40,301 nt of DNA from Nitrosomonas sp. (GCF_019752415.1 NZ_JAIEME010000053.1:1-40301), one strand, 5' to 3'; shown: positions 19,138 through 28,841, numbered from the stretch's first letter. The notes: generated by a model from the sequence alone, not told the origin. Numbers and translations are program-made.

Positions 19138-19177
19138 GAGAAAACACTCGGTAAGGCTAAAGCGTTTATAACATCAC

Positions 19178-19208
19178 TTGTGCTTATCATGGCGGGTGTT
19201 TATATAAT
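19178..19208 (+). promoter_or_regulatory. Candidate promoter ahead of the HemY-type gene
   Basis: TTGTGC (19178-19183) and TATATAAT (19201-19208) are spaced 17-19 bases depending on which -10 hexamer is used. They sit in the 119-base gap after hemD, about 50 bases before the next ATG. This suggests the TPR gene can be transcribed apart from hemCD. Confidence 0.35.
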
Positions 19209-19256
19209 TTGTGGTTCACATTAACAATGATCGCTCTACTGCAATGAGGAGAAAAT

Positions 19257-20432
19257 ATGAAACTGATACTCTGGCTATTGGCACTATTTGCTGCTGCTGT
19301 AGCTGTTACACTTGCCGCAAAAGATATGACGGGGCGTGCTCTGTTGGAGATGCCACCCTATCAAATAGAGCTATCAATTGATCACTTCATAATTGGAGTA
19401 ATCGCAGCATTTTTTGTTTTTTACATTCTAGTCCGGATTATTCTGGGAATATTAGGGTTTAGTCGTCGGCATCGCCATAAAAAAACAGACGAGATGTTAC
19501 TTTCTGGGCTAAAAGCCTACCTTGAAGGCGATTTTGTCAAAGCACAAAGGAATACAGCCATTGCATTAAAGTTAGCTGACTCATCGACGGCTCAAGCAAT
19601 TTGCGCTGTCATTGCAGCTCGCTCAGCAGATAAGCTTAATGAAATTACAGCGCGAGATCAGTATCTGAACACGGCACTCCATAAAGCACCTGATGAGAAA
19701 TCTTTATGCCTTGCCACTAAAACTGAATTTCTACTCAATGATGGGCATTACGAAGAGGCGCTCAAAACATTGCGGTCACTGTATTCGGATGGAGGCTTAC
19801 AATCGACTATCGTTTTGCAACTGGAGCTGGAAGCGCAAAAACAAGCTGGAAATTGGGATGCGGTCATTGAGTTAACTGAAATACTAGCAAAACGTCAGTC
19901 AGCCAATAAAGCACTGGTAAAAGAATTAAAGCATGACGCACAAATAGAAAATATTAGAAGCAAAGCTTCGGATTTGTCGTCACTAAATCAGTACTGGCAG
20001 CACATATCACCCATGGAAAAAATGGATAGCAAACTTTCAGTTGCTGCCGCACGCGCCTATATCTCACAAGGAAGCTGCACGATTGCAAATCGGATCATCG
20101 AACAGAATGTTCCCATTACATGGGATAACGAATTAATTGAACTTTATGGAGAATGTCTGGATTATCATGTTAACAGGCAGATTGAGTGTGCTGAAGTTTG
20201 GCTGAAGTCACAGCCTAATAACGCACAATTGCTATTGACACTCGGTAAACTTTGTACGCATTGTGAACTTTGGGGTAAAGCGCAAAATTATTTAGAAGCC
20301 AGCTTATCTGTTGAGCCTGGGCATAAAGCACATTTTGCTTTAGCGCAACTGAATGAGAAATTAGGCAAACATGAATTAGCTATGAATCATTATAATAAAG
20401 GGCTTGAATTAACACTCAAACAACTCAATTAA
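19257..20432 (+). CDS. hemY: HemY-type inner-membrane TPR protein
   Basis: The 391-residue protein has two N-terminal membrane segments (about 3-22 and 45-68). A cytoplasmic or peripheral region of tetratricopeptide-like helical repeats (about 80-385) follows, ending in a clear TPR near LGKHELAMNHYNKGLEL. This is the HemY_N plus TPR architecture found after hemCD(X) in beta- and gammaproteobacteria; despite the name it is not protoporphyrinogen oxidase. Its exact job in haem synthesis is not settled. A strong GAGGAG lies before the ATG. The usual hemX between hemD and hemY is absent. The stop lies five bases from the convergent reductase stop. Confidence 0.88.
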   Translation: MKLILWLLALFAAAVAVTLAAKDMTGRALLEMPPYQIELSIDHFIIGVIAAFFVFYILVRIILGILGFSRRHRHKKTDEMLLSGLKAYLEGDFVKAQRNTAIALKLADSSTAQAICAVIAARSADKLNEITARDQYLNTALHKAPDEKSLCLATKTEFLLNDGHYEEALKTLRSLYSDGGLQSTIVLQLELEAQKQAGNWDAVIELTEILAKRQSANKALVKELKHDAQIENIRSKASDLSSLNQYWQHISPMEKMDSKLSVAAARAYISQGSCTIANRIIEQNVPITWDNELIELYGECLDYHVNRQIECAEVWLKSQPNNAQLLLTLGKLCTHCELWGKAQNYLEASLSVEPGHKAHFALAQLNEKLGKHELAMNHYNKGLELTLKQLN

Positions 20433-20437
20433 AACGA

Positions 20438-21493
20438 CTAAGATTCTTGTACAACTTGGGAATTGCTGGTTGAAGGTGTAAATACATCGGAGAAAAAAGC
20501 ATCTTTTGGTAAATAGCGAAGATTGGTAAAGTCTTGATAAGAAGCTTTTACCATAGCCGGAACGCCACAGGCATATACCTGATGTTTTTCCAAACTGTGA
20601 AAGTCATGCATGACTGCCTCATGTACCAAACCGACCCTTCCTTCCCAGTTGTCGGTTGGTAAGGGTTCAGACAGCACAGGAACAAAAGTGAAATTCTTGT
20701 GCTGTTGTTGCCACTTATCTGTTAAATCTGCTAAATACAAATCAGCTTTTTTACGCGCACCCCAGTAGAGTGTCATTTTTATTTTATTGTTTCGACCGTT
20801 CTCTTGATGAAAAATATGTTCAAGAATACTCTTGATTGGTGCAAATCCTGTACCGCTCGCCAGAAAGATAACGGAAGTATTCTCGGGTATATCGCGTAAA
20901 AAGAATGATCCTAAAGGCCCTGTGAAGCGAAGCATATCTTTGGCTTTCATGTGCGTAAAAACATGTTCAGTAAATGCGCCTCCAGGATAGTTACGTGCAT
21001 GTAATTGTAAAAATTCATCATCATGCGGCGCATTTGCCAAAGAAAAACTCCGTCGCTTTCCATCTTTGAGCAAAATATCGATATATTGCCCTGCTAAAAA
21101 CTGCAGCCGCTGATTAGTAGGAAGTTTTAGAGAAATAATCATCACATCAGGAGCGACAAGCTCAAGATTATGCACACGGCACGGTAATGTTTTAATTTCA
21201 ATATTCTTAGTGGCGCCGATTTCATGACACTCAATAACCAGATCGGTCAGTGGAGAAGCGCAACAAAACAATGCGTTGCCGGCCCGTTTTTCTTCTTCAG
21301 TCAGTGTTTCTTCACTATGGTGGCCATAATCTACTTTGCCTTGTATGATTTTTCCTTTACAAATCCCACAGGAACCATTGCGGCAGCCATAAGGCAGCGA
21401 GAAACCCTCGCGGAGGGCGGATTCAAGAATAGTTTCTCCAGATTCTACTTTTAGAGCATGCTCGCTAGGTTTAATAATGATTTGATACGACAT
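20438..21493 (-). CDS. 2Fe-2S ferredoxin-NAD(P)H flavin reductase (AscD/CDP-6-deoxyglucoseen reductase-like)
   Basis: The 351-residue protein fuses an N-terminal plant-type 2Fe-2S ferredoxin domain (about 1-95) to a ferredoxin-NADP reductase module. The cluster ligands are in CRNGSCGICKG plus a later Cys in LFCC. The FAD-binding segment is GKRRSFSLANAP near residue 155, and the nucleotide-binding segment is FLASGTGFAPIKSILEH near 220. It passes electrons from NAD(P)H through FAD to the iron-sulphur centre. Such genes are often annotated as CDP-6-deoxy-delta-3,4-glucoseen reductase, but no deoxysugar genes are near, so the acceptor is unknown. It converges with hemY and is divergent from the epimerase-like gene. 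Confidence 0.9.
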   Translation of the reverse strand: MSYQIIIKPSEHALKVESGETILESALREGFSLPYGCRNGSCGICKGKIIQGKVDYGHHSEETLTEEEKRAGNALFCCASPLTDLVIECHEIGATKNIEIKTLPCRVHNLELVAPDVMIISLKLPTNQRLQFLAGQYIDILLKDGKRRSFSLANAPHDDEFLQLHARNYPGGAFTEHVFTHMKAKDMLRFTGPLGSFFLRDIPENTSVIFLASGTGFAPIKSILEHIFHQENGRNNKIKMTLYWGARKKADLYLADLTDKWQQQHKNFTFVPVLSEPLPTDNWEGRVGLVHEAVMHDFHSLEKHQVYACGVPAMVKASYQDFTNLRYLPKDAFFSDVFTPSTSNSQVVQES

Positions 21494-21521
21494 TGAGTGG
21501 CAGACAAATAAAAAATATAAT
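21493..21521 (+). promoter_or_regulatory. Candidate sigma-70 promoter for the epimerase-like gene
   Basis: TTGAGT (21493-21498), a 17-base spacer and a perfect TATAAT (21516-21521) lie 21-49 bases before the ATG at 21542. The predicted start would leave a leader of about 14 bases. The -35 overlaps the start codon of the divergent reductase, so the two genes may affect each other's expression. Confidence 0.55.
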
Positions 21522-21541
21522 AATCAGAACAAATAGCTAAT

Positions 21542-22438
21542 ATGAAAAAAACACTGTTAATTGTTGGTTGTGGTGATATTGCCTTACGGGTGGCGCCACT
21601 TTTACAAACAAATTACCGAATGCTCGGTTTATATCGTAATTTAGATAGCGCTGCCTATTTACGGTTACATGGCATTATCCCAATTTACGGAAATCTTGAT
21701 CTTCCGAGAAGTCTCGAGAAACTCGCTGGGATTGCACAATTAGTTCTACACTTGGCTCCCCCAGCCAATCAAGGATTATACGATCGCAGAACCGCGCATC
21801 TACTGTCCGCATTAACCAAGCGAACAGAACGGCAAGCGGGGATTTTACCACAACGATTCATCTATATCAGTACCAGCGGGGTTTATGGTGATTGCCAGGG
21901 GGCATTAATAGACGAGACACATCCAACTCATCCGGAAAATGGTCGAGCAATACGACGTATCGATGCTGAGAGACAAATACGTAATTGGGGAAAGCGTAAT
22001 CATATTCCTGTTTCCATTTTGCGGGTACCGGGTATTTATGCAGAAAACAGATTGCCACTAAAACGGTTGCGAGAAGGTAATCCGGCATTGTTGGACACTG
22101 AAGATGGTTATACCAATCATATACATGCGGATGATCTCGCTCGAATAATTTGTGCTGCCTTGCAACATGCAAAACCAAATAGAATCTATCATACCTGCGA
22201 TGACTCGCATCTGAAAATGGGAGAATATTTTGATTTGGTTGCGGATCATTTTGGATTGCCGCGTCCCCCTCGCATTACCCGCGATCAAGCTGAAGAACAG
22301 ATATCACCCACAATGCTATCTTTCATGAAAGAATCCAGGCGGCTTAATAACCTAAGAATGAAAAAAGAATTGCATGTCAACTTGTTGTACCCAACAATTT
22401 ATGATGGGATTAAAGCTGTTCATACAAAGAGCCAATGA
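21542..22438 (+). CDS. NAD(P)-dependent epimerase/dehydratase-like protein (extended SDR, YeeZ-like)
   Basis: The 298-residue protein starts with a Rossmann motif, LLIVGCGDIALRVAPLL. It has the FIYISTSGVYGDC segment with the SDR Ser and Tyr (STSGVYG) near residues 110-118, and a VSILRVPGIYAENRLPL segment. This fits the extended SDR/NAD-dependent epimerase family, close in style to YeeZ. The substrate is not known and the surroundings (haem and flavin reductase genes on one side, pilC on the other) do not reveal it. No clear ribosome-binding site precedes the ATG. Confidence 0.87.
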   Translation: MKKTLLIVGCGDIALRVAPLLQTNYRMLGLYRNLDSAAYLRLHGIIPIYGNLDLPRSLEKLAGIAQLVLHLAPPANQGLYDRRTAHLLSALTKRTERQAGILPQRFIYISTSGVYGDCQGALIDETHPTHPENGRAIRRIDAERQIRNWGKRNHIPVSILRVPGIYAENRLPLKRLREGNPALLDTEDGYTNHIHADDLARIICAALQHAKPNRIYHTCDDSHLKMGEYFDLVADHFGLPRPPRITRDQAEEQISPTMLSFMKESRRLNNLRMKKELHVNLLYPTIYDGIKAVHTKSQ

Positions 22439-22622
22439 AATCTAAGATAGAACACAATGCTGCGAATAAGCGCTAAGTAATACACGAAACTATGCCGTTA
22501 GCACCGCACAAGATAAAAATAATCTTTTGAGATTTGTTGTCAACGACGGTAACAGAATTTGAGTCTTTGCAATGTTCTCTAGTATTTTTTCACGGATACT
22601 CTAAGTTTTTGAGGAGCTAATT

Positions 22623-23846
22623 ATGGCAACTGTGACAGCGCACACAGAGAATAAACTAAAAGAAATTAATTACTCGTGGGAAGGTAAGGACAGGGCTGGT
22701 AAACAGATAAAGGGCGAAATGCGCGCTGCTGGAACAGTTATTGTTACTTCTACATTACGTCGCCAGGGTATCAAAGTCACAAAAATAAAGAAAACTCAAT
22801 CGGGTGGAAAAATTACTGACAAAGATATCACACTATTTACACGTCAGCTGGCTACTATGATGAAATCCGGTGTACCGCTGTTACAAGCCTTCGATATAGT
22901 GGGCAGAGGGCACAGCAACCGAGCTTTGAGTAAATTACTTTTGGATGTTAAAGCCGACGTAGAAACCGGTAGTAATTTGACAGATGCATTTCGCAAATAC
23001 CCGCTTTACTTCGATGAACTATATTGTAATCTTGTGGGGGCAGGAGAAGCTGCCGGTATTCTAGATCATATTCTGGATCGTTTGGCAACCTACAAAGAGA
23101 AGATTCAAGCCATCAAGGGGAAAATTAAATCTGCACTTTTTTACCCTATTTCGATTATTGTGGTTGCTTTTGTCATTACTGCGGTAATTATGATTTTTGT
23201 AATCCCTGCTTTTAAAGATCTATTTGAAGGATTCGGTGCTGAATTGCCTGCTCCAACGCTTCTTGTAATGACCATTTCAAATTTCTTCGTTGCGTATTGG
23301 TGGGCTATTCTAGGTATTCTGGGCGGTGGAATTTATGCTTTTTTATATACTTGGAAGCGCTCGGTCTCAATGCAACATGTTATGGATCGTTTTGCGCTTA
23401 AGTTACCTATCTTTGGAGAAGTAATCCGTAAAGCTACGATTGCACGCTGGTCACGTACACTTTCAACTATGTTTGCCGCAGGTGTTCCCCTGGTAGAATC
23501 ATTGGATTCGGTCGCCGGTGCGGCAGGGAATCATATTTATTTCGAAGCCACCAAGAACATACAAACTGAAGTCAGTACAGGCAATAGCTTAACCTCTTCT
23601 ATGGCCGGCACCAATGTATTTCCGAACATGGTGATTCAAATGGTCGCCATTGGTGAAGAGGCTGGTTCGCTTGATTCCATGTTAAGTAAAATTGCTGACT
23701 TCTACGAAGCAGAAGTAGATGATGCGGTTGCCGCACTGTCAAGTTTGATGGAGCCGATCATCATGGTTGTATTGGGAACACTAATTGGCGGTATGGTCGT
23801 TGCGATGTATTTGCCTATCTTTAAAATGGGTATGGTTGTTAATTAA
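22623..23846 (+). CDS. pilC: Type IV pilus inner-membrane platform protein PilC
   Basis: The 407-residue protein is a standard GspF/PilC family member with two GspF domains (about 75-198 and 278-400). The first contains FTRQLATMMKSGVPLLQAFDIV and the second WSRTLSTMFAAGVPLVESLD. Membrane segments follow each, near 170-195, 222-245 and 375-398. It anchors the motor ATPases in the inner membrane. The start has GAGGAG eight bases upstream. The extension ATPase gene pilB, which commonly precedes pilC, is absent: the 184-base gap upstream contains only non-coding sequence. Confidence 0.96.
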   Translation: MATVTAHTENKLKEINYSWEGKDRAGKQIKGEMRAAGTVIVTSTLRRQGIKVTKIKKTQSGGKITDKDITLFTRQLATMMKSGVPLLQAFDIVGRGHSNRALSKLLLDVKADVETGSNLTDAFRKYPLYFDELYCNLVGAGEAAGILDHILDRLATYKEKIQAIKGKIKSALFYPISIIVVAFVITAVIMIFVIPAFKDLFEGFGAELPAPTLLVMTISNFFVAYWWAILGILGGGIYAFLYTWKRSVSMQHVMDRFALKLPIFGEVIRKATIARWSRTLSTMFAAGVPLVESLDSVAGAAGNHIYFEATKNIQTEVSTGNSLTSSMAGTNVFPNMVIQMVAIGEEAGSLDSMLSKIADFYEAEVDDAVAALSSLMEPIIMVVLGTLIGGMVVAMYLPIFKMGMVVN

Positions 23847-23883
23847 ACGCGGTTCCCGGAATCCAATTCATTACATAATAACC

Positions 23884-24744
23884 ATGCCATTACTATCCAT
23901 GCTGCAAGATACGTCAGTTTTTTTTATTTCATTTGTTGCGATAATCGGGTTAATGATCGGCAGCTTTCTGAACGTCGTGATATACCGTCTGCCTGAAATG
24001 ATGAAAAGAAATTGGCTGCAGCAGTGTGCGGAGCTGCATGGTGAAGCGGGCAAAGTGTTGCCTACATATAACCTGATTACCCCTCGTTCAGCATGTACTC
24101 ATTGCGGACATAAAATAACCGTATGGGAAAATATTCCGATTGTTAGCTATCTTATTTTACTAGGTCGTTGTTCTCAGTGCCATGCAAATATTTCACTACG
24201 TTATCCTATTGTAGAAGCAGTAACGGCGCTTATGAGCGGTTTTGTTGCCTGGTATTATGGCTACGGTTTGATAACTATTGCGGTATTGATTTTTGTGTGG
24301 GCGCTCATTGCCCTTGCAGTCATTGATTTGAATACGCAACTACTGCCGGATGATATAACCATGCCATTATTATGGATGGGCTTACTGATCAATATGAACA
24401 GCGGTTTTACTGATATTCAATCTGCAATTATTGGCGCTGTAGCAGGCTATCTTTCTTTGTGGTCAATTTACTGGTGCTTTAAACTTTCCACAGGTAAAGA
24501 AGGTATGGGTTATGGTGATTTTAAATTGTTATCTGCTATTGGCGCGTGGTTAGGATGGAATATGCTTCCATTGGTCATGCTTTCCTCATCGCTGGTGGGT
24601 GCAACTGTTGGTATTGGATTAGTGTTAACTGCTAGACTAAAAAAGAGCACTCCCATTCCATTCGGTCCTTATCTGGTTGGTGGGGCATTTATTGCTCTAT
24701 TTTGGGGAGAAGAACTGAATTATGCTTATCATGGTTTCTTCTGA
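23884..24744 (+). CDS. pilD: Prepilin leader peptidase/N-methyltransferase PilD
   Basis: The 286-residue multi-spanning membrane protein cleaves and N-methylates type IV prepilins. It shows the N-terminal GSFLNVVIYRLP segment and the zinc-type cysteine pairs CTHC and CSQC around residues 75-105. The two catalytic aspartates lie in AVIDLNTQLLPDD and in the GxGD motif of GMGYGDFKLL. I chose the ATG at 23884, which gives a standard N-terminus; the frame is open upstream into pilC. It lies 37 bases after pilC and 3 bases before coaE. Confidence 0.96.
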   Translation: MPLLSMLQDTSVFFISFVAIIGLMIGSFLNVVIYRLPEMMKRNWLQQCAELHGEAGKVLPTYNLITPRSACTHCGHKITVWENIPIVSYLILLGRCSQCHANISLRYPIVEAVTALMSGFVAWYYGYGLITIAVLIFVWALIALAVIDLNTQLLPDDITMPLLWMGLLINMNSGFTDIQSAIIGAVAGYLSLWSIYWCFKLSTGKEGMGYGDFKLLSAIGAWLGWNMLPLVMLSSSLVGATVGIGLVLTARLKKSTPIPFGPYLVGGAFIALFWGEELNYAYHGFF

Positions 24745-24747
24745 TTT

Positions 24748-25368
24748 ATGGCCTTTGTCGTTGGATTGACTGGAGGGATTGGTTGTGGAAAATCGAGCGC
24801 CAGTCAATCCTTCTCAGATTTGGGTATTGACGTCATTGATACCGATGTAATTGCTAGAAAATTAACTCAGCCGCATGGGTTAGCTATCAAGCTGATTCGA
24901 AATACATTCCAAGATGCTTTGATTACGGCGGATGGTGCTTTGGATAGGGAAAAGATGCGCAGCCTAATTTACTCTGATAGCGACTCACGACTCAAGCTCG
25001 AAAATATTTTGCATCCGCTCATTCTGAAAGAAACGGTTCAGCAAATTGCACAAACCCAGTCTTCCTACATCATTGTCGTTGTTCCCTTGCTATTTGAAAC
25101 GGATGATTACAACAATATTATTCAGCGTATTCTAGTCGTTGATTGTGAGGAGCGGCAGCAAGTTTTACGTACCATGGCACGAAGCAATTTTTCTGAACAA
25201 CAGGTAATAGCAATTATGACAGCGCAGGTCTTGCGAAAAGAGCGTTTACAAAAAGCTGATGATGTTATCATCAACGATAAGGATATTGATTCCTTGAAAG
25301 CGCAGGTAATTAAGCTGCATCATAAATATCTTATTCTTTCAGAGAATAAACTGGATACTGAGATTTAA
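24748..25368 (+). CDS. coaE: Dephospho-CoA kinase
   Basis: The 206-residue kinase performs the last step of coenzyme A synthesis. It has the P-loop LTGGIGCGKSSAS at residues 7-19, the DTDVIAR segment and VVPLLFETDDY. The pilD-coaE-zapD order is common in beta- and gammaproteobacteria. The ATG follows the pilD stop after three bases. Confidence 0.97.
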   Translation: MAFVVGLTGGIGCGKSSASQSFSDLGIDVIDTDVIARKLTQPHGLAIKLIRNTFQDALITADGALDREKMRSLIYSDSDSRLKLENILHPLILKETVQQIAQTQSSYIIVVVPLLFETDDYNNIIQRILVVDCEERQQVLRTMARSNFSEQQVIAIMTAQVLRKERLQKADDVIINDKDIDSLKAQVIKLHHKYLILSENKLDTEI

Positions 25369-25373
25369 CGGCT

Positions 25374-25402
25374 AAGAAATTATTTGGGAAATTTAATTTC
25401 TT
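25374..25402 (+). terminator. Weak AT-rich hairpin after coaE
   Basis: AAGAAATT (25374-25381) pairs with AATTTCTT (25395-25402) just after the coaE stop. The right arm runs into CTTTAT. The stem is AT-only apart from one pair, so it would be a weak or partial terminator ahead of zapD. Confidence 0.3.
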
Positions 25403-25468
25403 TATGAAATAATCTTATCTAGAGCAAGATTTAATATCTCTAATCTTTCTTGTGGATGCATAGCTATT

Positions 25469-26224
25469 GTGATTTGTTACGAACACCCGCTTAATGAACG
25501 TATCCGTACCCTTCTGCGACTTGAAGATTTATTTAATAGAATTGATTTCTTTTCAACTAAAGATACTGCTACTGAGCATCATGGTTCGCTTATCGCACTA
25601 TTTGAAGTTCTTGAAATTACCAGTCGCGCAGACATTAAATCAGATTTATTACAAGAGCTTGAGCGACAAAAACAGATACTTGAGATGTTGCGCAGGAATC
25701 CGGATGTTTCTGAGGCGGCACTCGATAATGTACTCAATGATATTAAAACTACTTTCCGGGAAATGCTGGATTTTCCCGGAAAGGTTGGGGAGCATTTACG
25801 AGAGAACGAATGGCTAATGACGATCAAGCAGCGAATTGGGATTCCGGGTGGTTGTTGTGTGTTTGATTTGCCATCTTATCATTATTGGTTGAATTTGGAC
25901 CCGGTCCATCGGCACAGAGACTTTGACGAATGGTTAACACCATTTCAACCCATACGCAATGCATTTGGGATTGTGCTTTACCTATTAAGAAAAAGTGGGA
26001 AAACTTTGCAAGTTGTCGCAAATCGAGGCATTTTCCAGCAGACAGGCTCGGAATATTCCGCACATATGCTGAGACTGAACTTAAGTGACCAATTGCAATG
26101 TGTACCTGAAATCAGCGCAAATAAATATGCTCTGAATATTCGCTTTATCCCCACGCAATCAGGTCAAAGAAACAAAGTTTACGAAGGAGATGTTACATTT
26201 GAACTCACCTTCTGTAATCTCTAG
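25469..26224 (+). CDS. zapD: Cell division protein ZapD
   Basis: The 251-residue protein matches the ZapD (YacF/DUF1342) family from its start, YEHPLNERIRTLLRLEDLF, through the conserved PGGCCVFDLPSYHYWL segment to VTFELTFC at the end. ZapD crosslinks FtsZ filaments at the division site. The start is GTG at 25469, giving the family N-terminus. It is preceded by a 100-base gap after coaE. Confidence 0.95.
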   Translation: MICYEHPLNERIRTLLRLEDLFNRIDFFSTKDTATEHHGSLIALFEVLEITSRADIKSDLLQELERQKQILEMLRRNPDVSEAALDNVLNDIKTTFREMLDFPGKVGEHLRENEWLMTIKQRIGIPGGCCVFDLPSYHYWLNLDPVHRHRDFDEWLTPFQPIRNAFGIVLYLLRKSGKTLQVVANRGIFQQTGSEYSAHMLRLNLSDQLQCVPEISANKYALNIRFIPTQSGQRNKVYEGDVTFELTFCNL

Positions 26225-26263
26225 TCGATTGCCAAGTCATTCAGAAAATGACTTAGCAATCGG
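26225..26263. terminator. Bidirectional stem-loop between convergent zapD and cphA
   Basis: Arms 26226-26241 and 26247-26262 are reverse complements over 16 positions with one mismatch, around the loop CAGAA. The structure begins right after the zapD stop and ends just before the cphA stop. It therefore fits a shared terminator, though the T-runs on both sides are short. Confidence 0.7.
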
Positions 26264-26267
26264 CCTA

Positions 26268-28841
26268 TCAGCCTAATGCGATACGATTATTAATTTGTCC
26301 AAGCGATTGCTCAACCTGATCGACCAAAATAAGACATAATTCACCATCCTGCAAATTGGATAGCGCCGCATCAATTGCAAGTGCTTCCCCAAAAATTTCA
26401 CTTATTTTTTGAGTACGACTGGCACTACCCAAACCTTCTCGTAACAATGTCAGCACTTCTCCATCCGCTCGACCACGCTGACACTGATCTTGATAAAGCA
26501 CTACTTCATCAAATGCGTCACCAAGAATCCTTGTTTGCTGGCGAATATCTTCATCACGTCGATCCCCAGCGGCACTAATAACTACTGATCGTCGCTTTGA
26601 TGGAATATTATCAATGGCGCTTACAAGTGCCTGTATCGCATCCGGATTGTGGCCATAATCGGCGATCAAGGTAGCATTGCGGTAATTGAAAAGATTAAAG
26701 CGACCCGGTGCGGTCTGTACATTACTTACAAAACCAGCTACGCCAGCATGAATCACCGCCCAATCCAATCCAAGTGCCCAACCGGCTCCAACAGCAGCCA
26801 TCACATTTTCTATTTGAAAGTTGATACTGCCATTCTTTGTCAGTGGAATTTCGTTCAATGGTATCCGGTATTCATCTCTTTCACCCATAGCGACAATATA
26901 ACCATCTTTTACATAGATGACACGTTTATGCTGCGCATGGTGCATTGCTAGCACCGGATGGTAGTTATCACGTGCAAAGAAAATAACTGAGCCGGGACAA
27001 TGATCAGCCATGCTGGCGACGAGTGGATCAGCTGCATTGAGCACAGCGAAACCGGTACCCGGTGTTACATTCTGCACAACAATGCGTTTAACCGTAGCCA
27101 GCTCTTCCGCCGTGTTAACATAAGCCATACCAAGATGATCACCCATACCAATATTAGTCACAACAGCAACGTGGCAGCGATCAAATCCTAAGCCTTCGCG
27201 CAATAATCCACCGCGCGCAGTTTCTAAGACAGCTGCATCGACATCTGGGTGAAAAAGAATGTTTCTCGCACTTTGGGGGCCACTACAATCTCCGGTATCG
27301 ATACACTGCTCATCGACGTATACACCATCTGTACACGTAAGACCCACACGTTTGTTATCTTTTTCTAAGATATTGGCAATCAGGCGCGTTGTCGTTGTTT
27401 TGCCGTTGGTTCCTGTTACTGAGATCACCGGAATGCGTGCATTTTGCCCATGAGGAAACATGTAATCGATGATTGCTTCCCCCACTGCACGCCCTTTACC
27501 AAAAGAAGGTTGCAAGTGCATACGCAAACCCGGTGCTGCATTAATTTCGATAACTCCGCCGCCTTGTTCTTCCAATGAATTCGTAACATTGTCGCAGACA
27601 ACATCGACACCACAAATATCCAAACCGACTACTTTTGCAGCAGCAACCACACGCGCCGCCAACTCAGGATGAACATCATCGGTCACATCAGTTGCTGTAC
27701 CGCCTGTCGATAAATTGGCATTGTTACGTAACACAATTCGCATTCCTTTGACCGGAATCGATTCAGCGGTTAATCCCTGTGCTGCCAGATGAGCTATGGA
27801 AATCTCATCCAGATGAATTTTAGTTAATGAAGTGACGTGCCCTTCTCCACGCATTGGATCGCGATTAATTTGCGCTACCAATTCATAAATGCTAAGCACG
27901 CCATCGCCAATCACTTGTGGCGGATCACGGCGCGCAGCGGCAACCAGCTTGTTACCAACAACCAACATGCGATAATCATGCCCGGGAATATAACGTTCCA
28001 CTAGAACATTATCACTGATTTCAGCTGCGATCATATAGGCCATTTTTACTTGCTCTGCGCTAACAAGATTAACGGTCACACCTTTGCCTTGATTGCTATC
28101 TTTGGGTTTTATTACTACCGGGACACCAATTTCGCAAGCTGCTACCCAGGCATCTTCTACACTCGCTACCTCTCGACCGAGAGGGACAGGTATACCTGCT
28201 GCATGCAACAAAGTTTTGGTCAATTCTTTGTCCTGCACAATTGCTTCTGCAACAGCACTGGTCCTATCGCTTTCAGAAGCTTGAATACGACGTTGCTTGC
28301 TACCCCAACCAAATTGCACCAAACTGCCTTCCGTTAAGCGGCGGAACGGAATGCCGCGCGCAACGGCAGCTTGAACAATAGCGCCCGTACTAGGCCCTAA
28401 GCGTATATCTTCATTGAGCTTACGTAAGCGGTGTATAGCATCGGTTAAATCAAAATCAGTATCATGTGTGGCGGCTATACACAAAGCTTGTGCCAGCTCA
28501 AAAGCAAGTTTGCCAACTTTTTCTTCCGTGTAACCGACTATGACGCGATAGGTATCGGCATCTGGTGTTAGAGTAGTATGGCTAAAGGTTATCGGGCAAC
28601 CTGCTTGAACTTGTAAACCGAGTGTGGCAAATTCAAGTACATGCGCTATCGTAACAGTTTCATGATGACCCGCAGGTTGAAGTGAAGCAATTTCAGGGAA
28701 ACGCTCACGTAATCGTGCTTCAAAGCCAGGGATTGCATTAATCTTATTTTCGGACCCACTGCAAATGATAGTAGCTTCAATAGCGGTGTGCTGACTCCAT
28801 AAATTTGGTCCACGCAATGCTCGAATACGCAAAACTTTCAT
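26268..28841 (-). CDS. cphA: Cyanophycin synthetase CphA
   Basis: The 857-residue enzyme builds cyanophycin (multi-L-arginyl-poly-L-aspartate) from Asp, Arg and ATP. It has the N-terminal CphA domain (MKVLRIRALRGPNLW) and an ATP-grasp domain (about 220-480) with PVVIKPKDSNQGKGV and VEINAAPGLRMHL. The C-terminal Mur-ligase-like domain has the P-loop GTNGKTTTT near residue 478, followed by ARGGLLREGLGFD. Length and motifs are those of a full catalytic CphA. Its ATG overlaps the stop of the upstream paralogue by four bases, so they form one translationally coupled operon. No cyanophycinase gene is in this window. Confidence 0.96.
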   Translation of the reverse strand: MKVLRIRALRGPNLWSQHTAIEATIICSGSENKINAIPGFEARLRERFPEIASLQPAGHHETVTIAHVLEFATLGLQVQAGCPITFSHTTLTPDADTYRVIVGYTEEKVGKLAFELAQALCIAATHDTDFDLTDAIHRLRKLNEDIRLGPSTGAIVQAAVARGIPFRRLTEGSLVQFGWGSKQRRIQASESDRTSAVAEAIVQDKELTKTLLHAAGIPVPLGREVASVEDAWVAACEIGVPVVIKPKDSNQGKGVTVNLVSAEQVKMAYMIAAEISDNVLVERYIPGHDYRMLVVGNKLVAAARRDPPQVIGDGVLSIYELVAQINRDPMRGEGHVTSLTKIHLDEISIAHLAAQGLTAESIPVKGMRIVLRNNANLSTGGTATDVTDDVHPELAARVVAAAKVVGLDICGVDVVCDNVTNSLEEQGGGVIEINAAPGLRMHLQPSFGKGRAVGEAIIDYMFPHGQNARIPVISVTGTNGKTTTTRLIANILEKDNKRVGLTCTDGVYVDEQCIDTGDCSGPQSARNILFHPDVDAAVLETARGGLLREGLGFDRCHVAVVTNIGMGDHLGMAYVNTAEELATVKRIVVQNVTPGTGFAVLNAADPLVASMADHCPGSVIFFARDNYHPVLAMHHAQHKRVIYVKDGYIVAMGERDEYRIPLNEIPLTKNGSINFQIENVMAAVGAGWALGLDWAVIHAGVAGFVSNVQTAPGRFNLFNYRNATLIADYGHNPDAIQALVSAIDNIPSKRRSVVISAAGDRRDEDIRQQTRILGDAFDEVVLYQDQCQRGRADGEVLTLLREGLGSASRTQKISEIFGEALAIDAALSNLQDGELCLILVDQVEQSLGQINNRIALG

